A stretch of DNA of 64,000 nt, from the NCBI RefSeq assembly GCF_000478195.2, contig NZ_AUZM01000019.1, positions 33,363 to 97,362 on the forward strand, given 5' to 3'. This DNA is from Lyngbya aestuarii BL J (GTDB taxonomy: Bacteria; Cyanobacteriota; Cyanobacteriia; Cyanobacteriales; Microcoleaceae). Below the pieces are notes generated by a model. That model searched no databases and was not told the DNA's origin. It was given only the letters and a program-made list of their open reading frames with translations. Of the stretch, positions 43,914 through 52,739 are shown in pieces; the first letter of the stretch is position 1; each line of letters opens with the position of its first letter. The position numbers were made by a program, and so were the translations under genes.

Positions 43914-44093
43914 TTATTCGTCGTCGTCTTCTTCTTCTTCGTCACTCGGATAGACAAAGCTCTTGGAACGACCAGTCAGAATTGATTTCCCTAAAGAAAG
44001 GGCTTTTTCGGCTTCTACTCTAGCTTTGCGCTTCCAATGCGCTTTCCGCATATCACGCTTAGATCTGGACTTTTTCTTCTTGGGAACCGCCAT
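43914..44093 (-). CDS. rpmF: Large ribosomal subunit protein bL32
   Basis: A 59-residue protein starting [20 protein letters not shown], the standard bL32 beginning: Lys/Arg-rich, without the C-terminal zinc cysteines of some bacteria. The C-terminal tail is very acidic (DEEEEDDDE), an extension typical of cyanobacterial L32. The acidic tail is encoded by a GAAGAAGAAGAC run that could slip. It is a component of the 50S subunit. The gene lies between queA and the glutamine synthetase-like gene, on the opposite strand to both. Confidence 0.95.
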   Translation of the reverse strand: MAVPKKKKSRSKRDMRKAHWKRKARVEAEKALSLGKSILTGRSKSFVYPSDEEEEDDDE

Positions 44094-44206
44094 GAGAATT
44101 ACTCAAATTATTGTTACAAGACAAACTATTATACTATCTCATTTTAAGGCCGTTTGCTCAAAGACTGCGGTACTTGTTGACATTCCGACCTACTACGAGA
44201 AAACAG

Positions 44207-45535
44207 ATGCAAGATCGCGTTCTTTCCACTCTTGACCAAGCTGCGGTGCGCTTTATTCGGATTTTGTGGTGCGATAACGCCAATATCATTCGAGCGAAAG
44301 CCGTTCATCGCAATCGACTCCGAACCTATTCTACTTACGGTGTTGGTATTTCTGCTGCTCAACAAGCCATTCCTGTGATGTTTGATGCGCCTGTTTCAGG
44401 AGTCGGACTCGGGCCAGTCGGAGAAATTCGTCTTGTACCGGATTGGAATACTCTAACGATTATACCCTATGCTATAGGTCATGCTCGGGTGATGGGAAAT
44501 ATGGTCAAAGATGGACAACCCTGGTCATTTTGTCCCCGTGATTGCCTGCAACGAGCGATCGCCACAGCCACAGATCAGGGGTTAGAAATCAAAGCCGCTT
44601 TTGAGAATGAATTTTATTTACTCAAATCATTATCCGGTGAAATTGTTCCCGCAGATGACACTGTTTTTGCAACAACTTCATCAATGGACTTACAACAACA
44701 AACGATTGATGAAATTGCTGAAGCCTTAATTGCTCAAGGAATTTCTGTAGAACAATATTATCCTGAATCTGGCCCCGGACAACAAGAAATATCTATATTG
44801 TACACTGATGCAGCGATCGCCGCCGATCAGCAGATTATCTTTCGAGAAACTGTCAAAGCCATCGCCCGAAAACATGATCTTTATGCCTCTTTTTTACCTA
44901 AAATCTTCCCCAATCAAGCCGGAAGTGGCGCTCATTTGCATCTGAGTTTGTGGCAAGGAGAAAACAATTTATTACCCGATAAAACCGGAAAAATTTCCCC
45001 CCTAGCGCGTCATTTTGTGGCTGGCTTACTCAAGCATCTAGACGCATTAATGGCATTAACAACTCCGAGTCCAAATTCCTATCGACGTATTCAACCTCAA
45101 ACCTGGAGTGGTGCATTCTGTTGTTGGGGATATGATAACCGAGAAGCCGCCATTCGAGTTCCCCAAAACCCCGAACTCCCCAGTCCAACTCACCTAGAAT
45201 TTAAAACCGTGGATGCGACGGCTAATCCTTATATTGCTCTTTCGGGTATCATTGCTGCGGGATTAGATGGAGTGCGTCACAAATTGGAATTACCCGAACC
45301 TGTAACCGTTGATCCTGCGACTTTAAGCGAATCTGAACGGAATGAACGAGGAATCTATCGTTTACCCAGAAATTTAGGGGAAGCCATCCAAAAATTGCAA
45401 CACAATCAAGTGTTAATTGAGGCTTTGGGTTCAGATTTAGCGGCGGCTTATCTAGCAGTGCGTCAAGCGGAGTGGAATGCCATGAAAGATTGGCAACTTG
45501 AACAAGAAGTTAAGTTATTAATTGATCGCTACTAA
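44207..45535 (+). CDS. Glutamine synthetase-like ligase (FluG/GSIII-like, not GlnA)
   Basis: The start is set at the ATG at 44207 (MQDRVLSTLDQ); a TTG 32 codons upstream keeps the frame but adds an unconserved stretch. The 442-residue product keeps the glutamine synthetase active-site blocks: FENEFYLL and GPGQQEISI (Glu metal ligands), NQAGSGAHLHLSLW (Asn-Gly/His) and PNSYRRIQPQTWSGAFCCWGYDNREAAIRVP (Arg). It lacks the adenylylation-site features of GlnA and is most like gamma-glutamyl-amine or FluG-type ligases. An amidohydrolase gene follows 89 bp downstream, the same two domains that are fused in fungal FluG. The amine substrate is unknown. Confidence 0.82.
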   Translation: MQDRVLSTLDQAAVRFIRILWCDNANIIRAKAVHRNRLRTYSTYGVGISAAQQAIPVMFDAPVSGVGLGPVGEIRLVPDWNTLTIIPYAIGHARVMGNMVKDGQPWSFCPRDCLQRAIATATDQGLEIKAAFENEFYLLKSLSGEIVPADDTVFATTSSMDLQQQTIDEIAEALIAQGISVEQYYPESGPGQQEISILYTDAAIAADQQIIFRETVKAIARKHDLYASFLPKIFPNQAGSGAHLHLSLWQGENNLLPDKTGKISPLARHFVAGLLKHLDALMALTTPSPNSYRRIQPQTWSGAFCCWGYDNREAAIRVPQNPELPSPTHLEFKTVDATANPYIALSGIIAAGLDGVRHKLELPEPVTVDPATLSESERNERGIYRLPRNLGEAIQKLQHNQVLIEALGSDLAAAYLAVRQAEWNAMKDWQLEQEVKLLIDRY

Positions 45536-45624
45536 CAACAATTTTCCCGAATTAAGAGTATCTTAGGATAGGGAGGATATCAAACAATGCCTCCTTCCTT
45601 TAAACTTTGACCCTGAAATTTGCC

Positions 45625-46764
45625 ATGATGAATCTTTGGGATATTCCCGTCATTGACCATCACGCTCACAATTTATTAACGACAGAAGCATCTTTAAACT
45701 TGCCCTATGTGGCTGCATTTACAGAAGGATATGATCCTGATATTCTCGCTCATCATGCGCGTCATAGTTTGTTTTATCGACGCAGTATTCGTGATATTGC
45801 TCAACTCTTAGACTGTGAACCCACAGAAACCGCAATTTTAACTTGTCGTCAGAATTTGGGTTTAGAAAAACTCACCCAACATTGTTTAAACGCTGCAAAT
45901 TTAGAAGCCTTATTCCTCGATGATGGATTCTTAGCAGACAAAATTTTACCCTGGACATGGCATCAACAATTTATTCCCACCCAAAAAATTTTAAGATTGG
46001 AGGAGTTAGCCGAAAATCTATTCAGTCAAGCCTCTAAGTTTGAGACTTTTTTAGAACTGTTTTTACAAGCCATCGATCCACCTCCAAGCGAAGTCATTGC
46101 CTTTAAAAGTATTGCTGCGTACCGTACAGGTTTAGATATTCAAATCACTCCGATTGATTTTGCACGTTCCCGTTTTATTTTACTCAAAAAAGCGGCAGAT
46201 GAATCTCCAATTCGCTTAGTTGATAAACCGTTAATTGATTTTTTGATTACTCAAGCCTTAGAAGTCGCCGCCAAATATAAACTTCCGGTTCAATTTCATA
46301 CCGGATTTGGTGATCCAGACCTAGATTTATTTGTCGGAAATCCTGTGCTTTTGCGTCCTTTACTCGAAGAAAAACGTTGGCGTGATGCTCCCATTGTTTT
46401 GCTTCATGCGTCTTATCCTTACACCCGAGAAGCCGGATATCTCGCCTCAGTTTATCCCCAAGTTTACCTCGATTTTGGTTTAGCGGTTCCGTTTTTAAGT
46501 GTGATGGGGATGCGTTCAACTTTGAGACAGTTATTAGAGCTTTCTCCCACGACAAAGTTAATGTATTCTTCTGATGCTCATAATATTCCTGAACTCTATT
46601 ATTTGGGTGCAAAATGGGGACGAGAAATTTTAAAGCAAGTTCTCGAAGAAAGTATTAAAGATGGAGATTTAACTGTTAGTGAAGCGGAAGATATTGCTCG
46701 AAGAATGTTATCGGAAAATGCCAGAGGACTGTATTTAAACTTCAAAGCTCAGAAGTTAGATTAA
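45625..46764 (+). CDS. Amidohydrolase-family protein (FluG N-terminal-like)
   Basis: The start is taken at the ATG at 45625 (the in-frame TTG at 45607 is less likely). The 379-residue TIM-barrel hydrolase has metal motif VIDHHAHNLL near residue 10. It also has the later metal or catalytic positions PVQFHTGFGDPDL, VLLHASYPYTREAGYLA and MYSSDAHNIPELYYLGAKWGRE. This set matches the amidohydrolase_2-type domain at the N-terminus of FluG. With the glutamine synthetase-like gene just upstream it makes a split FluG pair, probably one pathway for forming and splitting a gamma-glutamyl or amide bond. The last 4 bases overlap the convergent gene at 46761. Confidence 0.8.
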   Translation: MMNLWDIPVIDHHAHNLLTTEASLNLPYVAAFTEGYDPDILAHHARHSLFYRRSIRDIAQLLDCEPTETAILTCRQNLGLEKLTQHCLNAANLEALFLDDGFLADKILPWTWHQQFIPTQKILRLEELAENLFSQASKFETFLELFLQAIDPPPSEVIAFKSIAAYRTGLDIQITPIDFARSRFILLKKAADESPIRLVDKPLIDFLITQALEVAAKYKLPVQFHTGFGDPDLDLFVGNPVLLRPLLEEKRWRDAPIVLLHASYPYTREAGYLASVYPQVYLDFGLAVPFLSVMGMRSTLRQLLELSPTTKLMYSSDAHNIPELYYLGAKWGREILKQVLEESIKDGDLTVSEAEDIARRMLSENARGLYLNFKAQKLD

Positions 46765-47543
46765 GTGTTGTTCTTGTTCAAAATCGGATAAAGTTGTTCT
46801 AGTTTTTCTGGGGTTGCCTCTTTGAGGGGAATCACTTGTGTTGTTGCCAACGGTAGGGTATAATCATTATACTGTACAAAACTTATATTCTCTAAACTGA
46901 GAGCTAGTTCTAAAGGCGATCGCATTCTTAAGTGTTCCTGGATTTTTTGCTCAACTTCCTGCCTTTTTTCTACTGAAATCGTAGAGTTTAAAAGTCCAAT
47001 TCTTAGATAACAATCATTATCAATATTATCTGGATTTCCGTGATATTTATGCAGTAAATTATAGGTTTCAGCCGAACGACGGAGATGATCAATATTCATC
47101 ATAATTGTTTCCATCTTTATCGGCCATCCGATCAAAACAGCAATATTATTTTGAAAGCAAAAAGATCGTTCATAGGGATGTTTACTACCACTATTAAACC
47201 CATAGTCTACTGAAAATTCATAGCCACCAAACCGAATATTGATTGGAAGTTGAGAACAATTCTGGATGAAATTCAGAAAACCATGAAAATCAACAATTCG
47301 AGATTCTTCTCGTCTTTCCAAAAACCACTGACTCAAAATTCCTTGTTCAGTTTTTACGCCTTCACAACCCAAAAGAGTCGCGTGAATAGACTCTAACGGA
47401 TAACATTCAAAAACGCCAGGAAGTAAATTAGACAACTGTTGCTGTAATTCTAGAATTAATCTCGTAAATTCTGGAGATTTATTTCCATAAAAAGCAACCA
47501 AACTAACATTCGGAAAATTTGGAATTAAGCCTTGAGACATCAT
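46761..47543 (-). CDS. Possible 2H-phosphoesterase-like protein next to rtcB
   Basis: A 260-residue protein. Near residue 55 it has ESIHATLLG, which looks like the first H-x-T motif of 2H (LigT/cyclic phosphodiesterase) proteins. The expected second H-x-(S/T) motif is not obvious; the matching place could be NISFVQYNDYTL, which lacks His. The fold idea rests on the one motif and the strand-helix order. It lies 143 bp downstream of rtcB on the same strand. 2H enzymes act on 2',3'-cyclic phosphate ends, the substrate class of RtcB, so the neighbourhood is suggestive. A non-catalytic or different role is equally possible. Confidence 0.45.
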   Translation of the reverse strand: MMSQGLIPNFPNVSLVAFYGNKSPEFTRLILELQQQLSNLLPGVFECYPLESIHATLLGCEGVKTEQGILSQWFLERREESRIVDFHGFLNFIQNCSQLPINIRFGGYEFSVDYGFNSGSKHPYERSFCFQNNIAVLIGWPIKMETIMMNIDHLRRSAETYNLLHKYHGNPDNIDNDCYLRIGLLNSTISVEKRQEVEQKIQEHLRMRSPLELALSLENISFVQYNDYTLPLATTQVIPLKEATPEKLEQLYPILNKNNT

Positions 47544-47610
47544 CTGCTAGGATATATAAAAGGTGTTAATAATAACCTAGCGCATGACAAAAAAATTATT
47601 CACGAGAAAC

Positions 47611-47654
47611 AGTCCTCCCCAGTCTTGACAGCAACAGGAAGAAAGAGGAGGACT
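47611..47654. other. Strong hairpin between rtcB and the 2H-like gene
   Basis: Perfect 8-bp arms AGTCCTCC (47611-47618) and GGAGGACT (47647-47654) around a 28-base loop. No good T-tract follows on the minus strand (GTTTCTCG), so it may be a weak terminator or a processing or structured RNA element. Confidence 0.45.
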
Positions 47655-47686
47655 AACAGTATTTAGGGGGGTGAAGCACGATAAAA

Positions 47687-50095
47687 TTACCCTTTCACAC
47701 AAACCACTTGTTTTAAAGTTGCAACAATTTCGACTAAATCAGATTGTTGGTTCATCACTTCCTCAATGGGTTTATAAGCACCGGGAATCTCATCAATAAC
47801 CCTGTGATCTTTTCGACATTCAATTCCAGCAGTTTGCTGAACTAAATCATCAACCGTAAACTGTTTTTTGGCTTTAGTTCGAGACATTAGACGTCCGGCA
47901 CCATGCGAACAGTTATGTACAAGCAATGGGGTGTAATATTCAGTGAAGACAATATAATTGTGGTTGTCTTCTACGGTAAAGTTGTAGACGGCTTTTTTCA
48001 AGTCTGATTCAACTTTAAATACTCTATTCATTACCAAAGTTCGATCAAGAGATTCCCCTTTAAACTTCGAGATGTCTACCATCTTTCCCCACCTAGCCAT
48101 AGTCGCGAGATTCTTACACTGCAATGTTCCTCCTGCGACTGAATTCGCCAATAGTAGTTTATCAGAATAGATTCTAGATGGGGGTTCATTAATCACAAGT
48201 CGGCGACACATAGAAGACAATTTGCTCAATACAATATTATCACGAAATTCTACAACATAGTTAGTCCTATTACGGTAAACTTTGTAAGCCACACCCAGAG
48301 ACAAAAGAGTACAAACTAGAGTAGAAAACATCTCATTTTTGCCGACACTGATAGACACAATTCCCTTGTTATAACTTCCATCACCATCCAAATAGCCCGC
48401 TAAAAAATAGAGGGATAAAAATGGATTACCCATCATAATATTAGGTAAATCTGGTAAAATCTGTTGAACTTTATCGACAAAAGACAGTTCACTTATGGTT
48501 AACTCAACCAGTCCCACACCTGTTATTGCTCGTCCTCGTAAATGAGAAGTTCTTGGTGCTTGTATTCGAGAAGAAACCTTTGCAGTGTAGGACTTAAATA
48601 GTTCCTCTAAATGCTGTATGAAAGGTTGTTTGGATGGTTCTTGGGACTGGTAAATCCGAATATAGGAATTTAAGTATTTACCATTGCGGATTCTATCCTG
48701 TATTTGGGGTGCATTTTTCCGTTCTTTTCTGTATATTGTACCGTCAGACAAGATAACACCAAGTAAGTAATAAAAATTGAGATCTTGTTCTTCTGCTGAC
48801 AAACTAGAGGGAATGTTTATATTTGTGGGTACGATGGCTCCTCCGGGGAATGAAGTAATATCTTCTATGGGAAGATAGGATAATATACCTTGTTGGTAGG
48901 TTGCAAAAGGATGATTGGGAGTACAGGTAATTGTGTTTTCTAATCGGCGTCTCGTTTGAGAAAAAGAATATTTGTTCGCGGAGGCTATCCGTTCACTTTT
49001 GTCCAAAATATTTTTAGCCTCAAACTTTTTGAGTTTTTCGTTATAGGAGATTAACTTTATAGGTAGAGATGAATTGAATATATCTTCTATGTTCATCAAA
49101 CCAAACTCAGTTAAAACCTTAGTTCCAGTCGCAAAACAGCTACAATAACTTTCAGCATTTCCTTTCCCTTTCACAATGAAAGATTTTGCCCCCATTGAAC
49201 CGGGAATAATCCCATAATCATTTTCTTGCGCCCTCACCGCACCTTTACGAGTTACATAAACATCCTCACCAAAATGCACTTCTTTTTCAGCATAATTGTG
49301 ATGACAATTGACTTCTAAAAGCGGTTTTGTTGGCTTTCCTCCAGCAATTGCTTGTTCAACAATTCGTTTAAACCGTGCCATCATTACTTCTCGGTTATAA
49401 CGAGCGTAATTTTGCGCCCATTGTAAATCTCGCCAATACGCAGAAAATTCAGGAGTTCCGGCAATAAAATAAGCTAAATCTGGGTCAGGAAGCTTCATTT
49501 CTGCCAGTTTAGCTAAGGCTTTGGCACTCTCAATATGACGTTGGGCTAGCATATTTCCAATATTGCGAGAACCGGAATGCAACATTAACCAAACAGCGTT
49601 TTCACTATCGATACACAGTTCAATAAAGTGATTTCCACTGCCGAGAGAACCGAGTTGTTTTAATGCTTTTGATTCGAGGTTTTGAACTTTTGAATGTAAG
49701 TCTTTAAACTGTCGCCAACCTTGCCAATTGCTAACTGATTTTTCGATATCTTTATTGGCGTTAAATCCCACTGGAATAGCCGCTTCTATTTCCAGACGAA
49801 TTTGCTTCAGTTTTCCCTCTAATTGTTCGCCTGAAAACGGCATTTTTACCGCACACATTCCGCAACCAATATCGACCCCCACGGCTGCGGGAATAATTGC
49901 ATCTTTGGTGGCAATGACAGACCCAACTAACGCACCTTTTCCTAAGTGTACATCCGGCATTAATGCCACGTGTTTGAACACAAAGGGTAGGGAGGCGACA
50001 TTTTTAGCCATTTGGGTTTCTTGGGAGGCTAAGGAATGATTTGCCCAAGATAATACGGGTTTTGGTGTTGATATTTCTAAGGGTTTGTAGGGCAT
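47687..50095 (-). CDS. rtcB: RtcB RNA ligase containing an intein
   Basis: 802 residues: extein parts 1-319 and 729-802 join to a 393-residue RtcB. Metal and active-site residues seen are Cys78 (DIGCGM), His156 (LGSGNHFIEL), His173 (LMLHSGSRN), His265/His266 (NCHHNY) and His731 (CSHGAGR). The last is the residue that becomes guanylylated; it is number 322 after splicing. RtcB joins 2',3'-cyclic phosphate or 3'-phosphate RNA ends to 5'-OH ends using GTP, for tRNA splicing or RNA repair. The intein splits the conserved YCSCSHGAGR between Ser and Cys, so the enzyme is dead until spliced. Upstream is a P-loop kinase gene; downstream is a 2H-like gene. Confidence 0.95.
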   Translation of the reverse strand: MPYKPLEISTPKPVLSWANHSLASQETQMAKNVASLPFVFKHVALMPDVHLGKGALVGSVIATKDAIIPAAVGVDIGCGMCAVKMPFSGEQLEGKLKQIRLEIEAAIPVGFNANKDIEKSVSNWQGWRQFKDLHSKVQNLESKALKQLGSLGSGNHFIELCIDSENAVWLMLHSGSRNIGNMLAQRHIESAKALAKLAEMKLPDPDLAYFIAGTPEFSAYWRDLQWAQNYARYNREVMMARFKRIVEQAIAGGKPTKPLLEVNCHHNYAEKEVHFGEDVYVTRKGAVRAQENDYGIIPGSMGAKSFIVKGKGNAESYCSCFATGTKVLTEFGLMNIEDIFNSSLPIKLISYNEKLKKFEAKNILDKSERIASANKYSFSQTRRRLENTITCTPNHPFATYQQGILSYLPIEDITSFPGGAIVPTNINIPSSLSAEEQDLNFYYLLGVILSDGTIYRKERKNAPQIQDRIRNGKYLNSYIRIYQSQEPSKQPFIQHLEELFKSYTAKVSSRIQAPRTSHLRGRAITGVGLVELTISELSFVDKVQQILPDLPNIMMGNPFLSLYFLAGYLDGDGSYNKGIVSISVGKNEMFSTLVCTLLSLGVAYKVYRNRTNYVVEFRDNIVLSKLSSMCRRLVINEPPSRIYSDKLLLANSVAGGTLQCKNLATMARWGKMVDISKFKGESLDRTLVMNRVFKVESDLKKAVYNFTVEDNHNYIVFTEYYTPLLVHNCSHGAGRLMSRTKAKKQFTVDDLVQQTAGIECRKDHRVIDEIPGAYKPIEEVMNQQSDLVEIVATLKQVVCVKG
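47912..49138 (-). other. Intein in RtcB with LAGLIDADG homing endonuclease
   Basis: Codons 320-728, 409 residues. It begins with nucleophile Cys (CFATGTKVLTEFG, block A), has TCTPNHPF (block B, T-x-x-H) and ends YNFTVEDNHNYIV ... LLVHN (blocks F and G, His-Asn). The first extein residue after it is Cys729. Two LAGLIDADG-like helices lie inside: YLLGVILSDGTI and YFLAGYLDGDGS, both with the acidic catalytic residue, so the endonuclease may be active. All residues needed for class 1 splicing are present. The element interrupts rtcB at its most conserved point, a usual intein choice. Confidence 0.95.
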
Positions 50096-50200
50096 GGTTG
50101 TAGTAGTTTGTTTGTATAACAGCGTTTGTATAATTTAATTGTAGTATTTTTGTATTACACTTGTCAAGTGGGTGTAATATCTGGGCGGAAGCTACAGGTT

Positions 50201-50656
50201 TTAGAGGACAATTAAACTATCGAGAGGTTCTGATAGAGAAGGGGGAACGTCGGTTAACTGACGGTGCATTTTGAGAATAATTTCTTCGGGGACTTGGCGA
50301 AGGCGGTTTTGGTTGCGTTGCAGACATATTTCTAACGGAGTATTCACCCAAACGGCAAAAATCGGATCAAAACCAATTTCTCGTGCTACAGTAATCACCT
50401 CTTTTCGTTGACGACGTTGGGTGTTTGTGGCATCATAAATGGCGTCTGTGCCTTCTCCAACGGCTTGTTTAAATTGATATTGAACTTGACTCCAAACCCT
50501 TAACCAAGGCCCTTGAATTCCCTCATCACCAAACAGTTGCGCCCGGATAGTATCAGTCGAAATGAGTTGATATTGAGGATGATTGATTTGAAGTTGGGTG
50601 GCAAAAAAAGACTTCCCGCTTCCAGGAAGTCCAATCATTAAAATGAGTTTGCTCAT
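50201..50656 (-). CDS. P-loop kinase of the polynucleotide kinase / YfeH-like type
   Basis: A 151-residue protein with Walker A MIGLPGSGKSFFA, the phosphate-acceptor region LISTDTIRAQLFGDEGIQG (a DTIR motif resembling the DxxR of T4 polynucleotide kinase) and the middle AIYDATNTQRRQRKEVI. LQRNQNR supplies the lid Arg. Such AAA_33-type kinases include RNA/DNA 5'-OH kinases and zeta-toxin-like proteins. It stands 105 bp upstream of rtcB on the same strand and 15 bp after glgC. A nucleic-acid end-repair role is attractive because of rtcB, but a small-molecule kinase role remains open. Confidence 0.72.
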   Translation of the reverse strand: MSKLILMIGLPGSGKSFFATQLQINHPQYQLISTDTIRAQLFGDEGIQGPWLRVWSQVQYQFKQAVGEGTDAIYDATNTQRRQRKEVITVAREIGFDPIFAVWVNTPLEICLQRNQNRLRQVPEEIILKMHRQLTDVPPSLSEPLDSLIVL

Positions 50657-50671
50657 TGAAGAACGCTAAAC

Positions 50672-51961
50672 TTAAATAACCGTTCCATCCGAAATAACAG
50701 CATTTTTCAAGATCGTCACAATTCCACTGCGGATATAGAACCCAAGTTCCTCGCGGTCTGCTTGTTCGACATCTTCTTTGTTGGTGATGGTAACATTACT
50801 ACCAATGTGAGCATTTTTATCAACAATCGCTCGACGAATCGTTGTATCGGCACCAATTCCCATCGGAATTTTACCTTGTTGGATATTAGATTGACGTTCA
50901 GCAAAGGGTTCATAAAAATCAGAACCCATAACAAGGGTATCTTCAATCACACAACCCGCTTCAATGCGAGAACGCAGGCCTAATACACTGTGATCAACTC
51001 GGCATTTTTTAAGAATACACCCTTCGGAAATAATCGATTCTGTGATGTGACAATCGAGAATTTTAGACGGCGGTAAATACCGAGAACGAGTGTAAATAGG
51101 GGCTTTTTCGTCGTAGAAACTAAAGGGAGGTTGAGGTTGCTGCGTTAACGCCAAGTTAGCATTGTAAAACGCTTCAATCGTTCCGATATCTTCCCAATAA
51201 TCGTTAAACAGATAAGCTTGAACATTGTGGTCTGGGGCGGCACTCGGCAGGATTTCTTTACCGAAATCAGTTTGTTCGGTATTTTCAGTGAGTAACTTAA
51301 TCAGAGTTTCTCGATTGAATACATAAATCCCCATCGACGCAATATAGGGGTTTTCCTTCGCTTCTTCGGCGGAAAGTCCTAAGGTGGTGGTGTCAACAGC
51401 CATTTTTTTCAGGGCATCGCCTTTGGGCTTTTCGCTAAAATCAATAATACGGCCAGTATCATTAATCTTCATCAACCCAAAATCAGAAGCCCGTTTCTCA
51501 TCAATGGGAAGTACAGACAGGGTAATATCTGCTTTCGTATCAATGTGACGCTGAACAAACTCTCGGTAGTCCATGCGGTAGAGATGGTCGCCTGATAGAA
51601 TCAAGAAATAGTCAACATCCCACTCTGCAAATAGCCAGATATATTGACGAACGGCATCAGCAGTACCCTGGAACCAATTGGGGTTACTTACAGTTTGTTG
51701 GGCGGCGAGAACCTCTGTAAACCCATCCGTGAAGCCTGAAAAGTTGTAAGCCCGAGAAATATGGCGGTTCAGAGAGGCGGAGTTAAACTGAGTCAGAACA
51801 TAAATTTTAAGAATTTCCGAGTTGATACAGTTACTGATAGGAATGTCAATCAGTCGATATTTACCTGCTAAGGGGACTGCTGGCTTGGCCCTTAACTTGG
51901 TTAGGGGATAAAGACGAGTACCAGCACCGCCACCTAAAATAATCGATAAAACTTTTTTCAC
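50672..51961 (-). CDS. glgC: Glucose-1-phosphate adenylyltransferase
   Basis: A 429-residue enzyme of full length. Nucleotide-binding [30 protein letters not shown] is followed by [22 protein letters not shown] and FSEKPKGD. The C-terminal left-handed beta-helix ends [14 protein letters not shown]. It makes ADP-glucose from glucose-1-phosphate and ATP, the committed step of glycogen synthesis. In cyanobacteria it is activated by 3-phosphoglycerate and inhibited by phosphate through Lys/Arg sites in the N- and C-terminal parts. The stop is 15 bp before the P-loop kinase start, suggesting a common transcript with the kinase and perhaps rtcB. A 778-base gene-free leader lies upstream. Confidence 0.95.
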   Translation of the reverse strand: MKKVLSIILGGGAGTRLYPLTKLRAKPAVPLAGKYRLIDIPISNCINSEILKIYVLTQFNSASLNRHISRAYNFSGFTDGFTEVLAAQQTVSNPNWFQGTADAVRQYIWLFAEWDVDYFLILSGDHLYRMDYREFVQRHIDTKADITLSVLPIDEKRASDFGLMKINDTGRIIDFSEKPKGDALKKMAVDTTTLGLSAEEAKENPYIASMGIYVFNRETLIKLLTENTEQTDFGKEILPSAAPDHNVQAYLFNDYWEDIGTIEAFYNANLALTQQPQPPFSFYDEKAPIYTRSRYLPPSKILDCHITESIISEGCILKKCRVDHSVLGLRSRIEAGCVIEDTLVMGSDFYEPFAERQSNIQQGKIPMGIGADTTIRRAIVDKNAHIGSNVTITNKEDVEQADREELGFYIRSGIVTILKNAVISDGTVI

Positions 51962-52739
51962 AAAAACTACCTCTGATCTGCCAATGTTTTCCCAAGTTTA
52001 GTGTCCGACTGTAAGCCCAAATTGACAAGGGGGAACGGGAAAAATGTCGGTTAAGATTGGGTTATGATTCCACCCAAGTTCAAATTAGACCTAATGAATC
52101 AACTCTATTCGACTACAAGCACCCTGTTCCGTTCCCCAATTTCAAAATGCAGTGATCAGCAGAAATATTCCCTAAAACCCTGACTGCTACAGTCGTCTAA
52201 GGAATAGATTTCTAGCCCTACAATTGCAGACACTTCACGCAATCGGTGATTCCATACATTTATTTTTTCGGGTTCAGTTTACCACTGTCTCCCGGAATTA
52301 TTCCTCTATCATCAGACAGAGCCAGACCATCAATCAAGACAAATGGACATCCGTTCGCTGAATCTCGCAATTCGGGACTTTCTAAAACGCACCGATGAGC
52401 GTACTAGAAAGCAGACTCAACTTTACGGGGATCACTGCTTGTGTGCCTGCATATCATACCATCTGCGGGGGACTCTAGTAAGAAGTCTCACAAGACAGCA
52501 ATTTTCTCGTCTTTTTTAAGGAAATTTCCCTCGAAAACCGGATTTTTCGCCAATAGCATGAAGAAAACAGTGGTTGACTCTCACAACGTGCGTAAACTCT
52601 CTAAAAATATTTCCTGAACAAAAAGTGCATATTATTCTCAAACCAAACGTATAGAACAATACCGAGAATGGTTACAGCGTAAACATCGCGCTTATTCTAT
52701 CAGACCGACCTATTCATTTCTCTCATAGGAGATGTTCCA
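51962..52739. other. Long gene-poor divergent region between glgC and the DUF1822 gene
   Basis: 778 bases. The only reading frame of note is a 58-codon plus-strand frame from the ATG at about 52344 (MDIRSLNLAIRDFLKRTDE...), without a ribosome-binding site and without recognisable similarity. The region probably holds both promoters and perhaps an untranslated RNA or the remains of an older gene. A purine-rich ribosome-binding site (TAGGAGAT) serves the DUF1822 gene. Confidence 0.45.
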
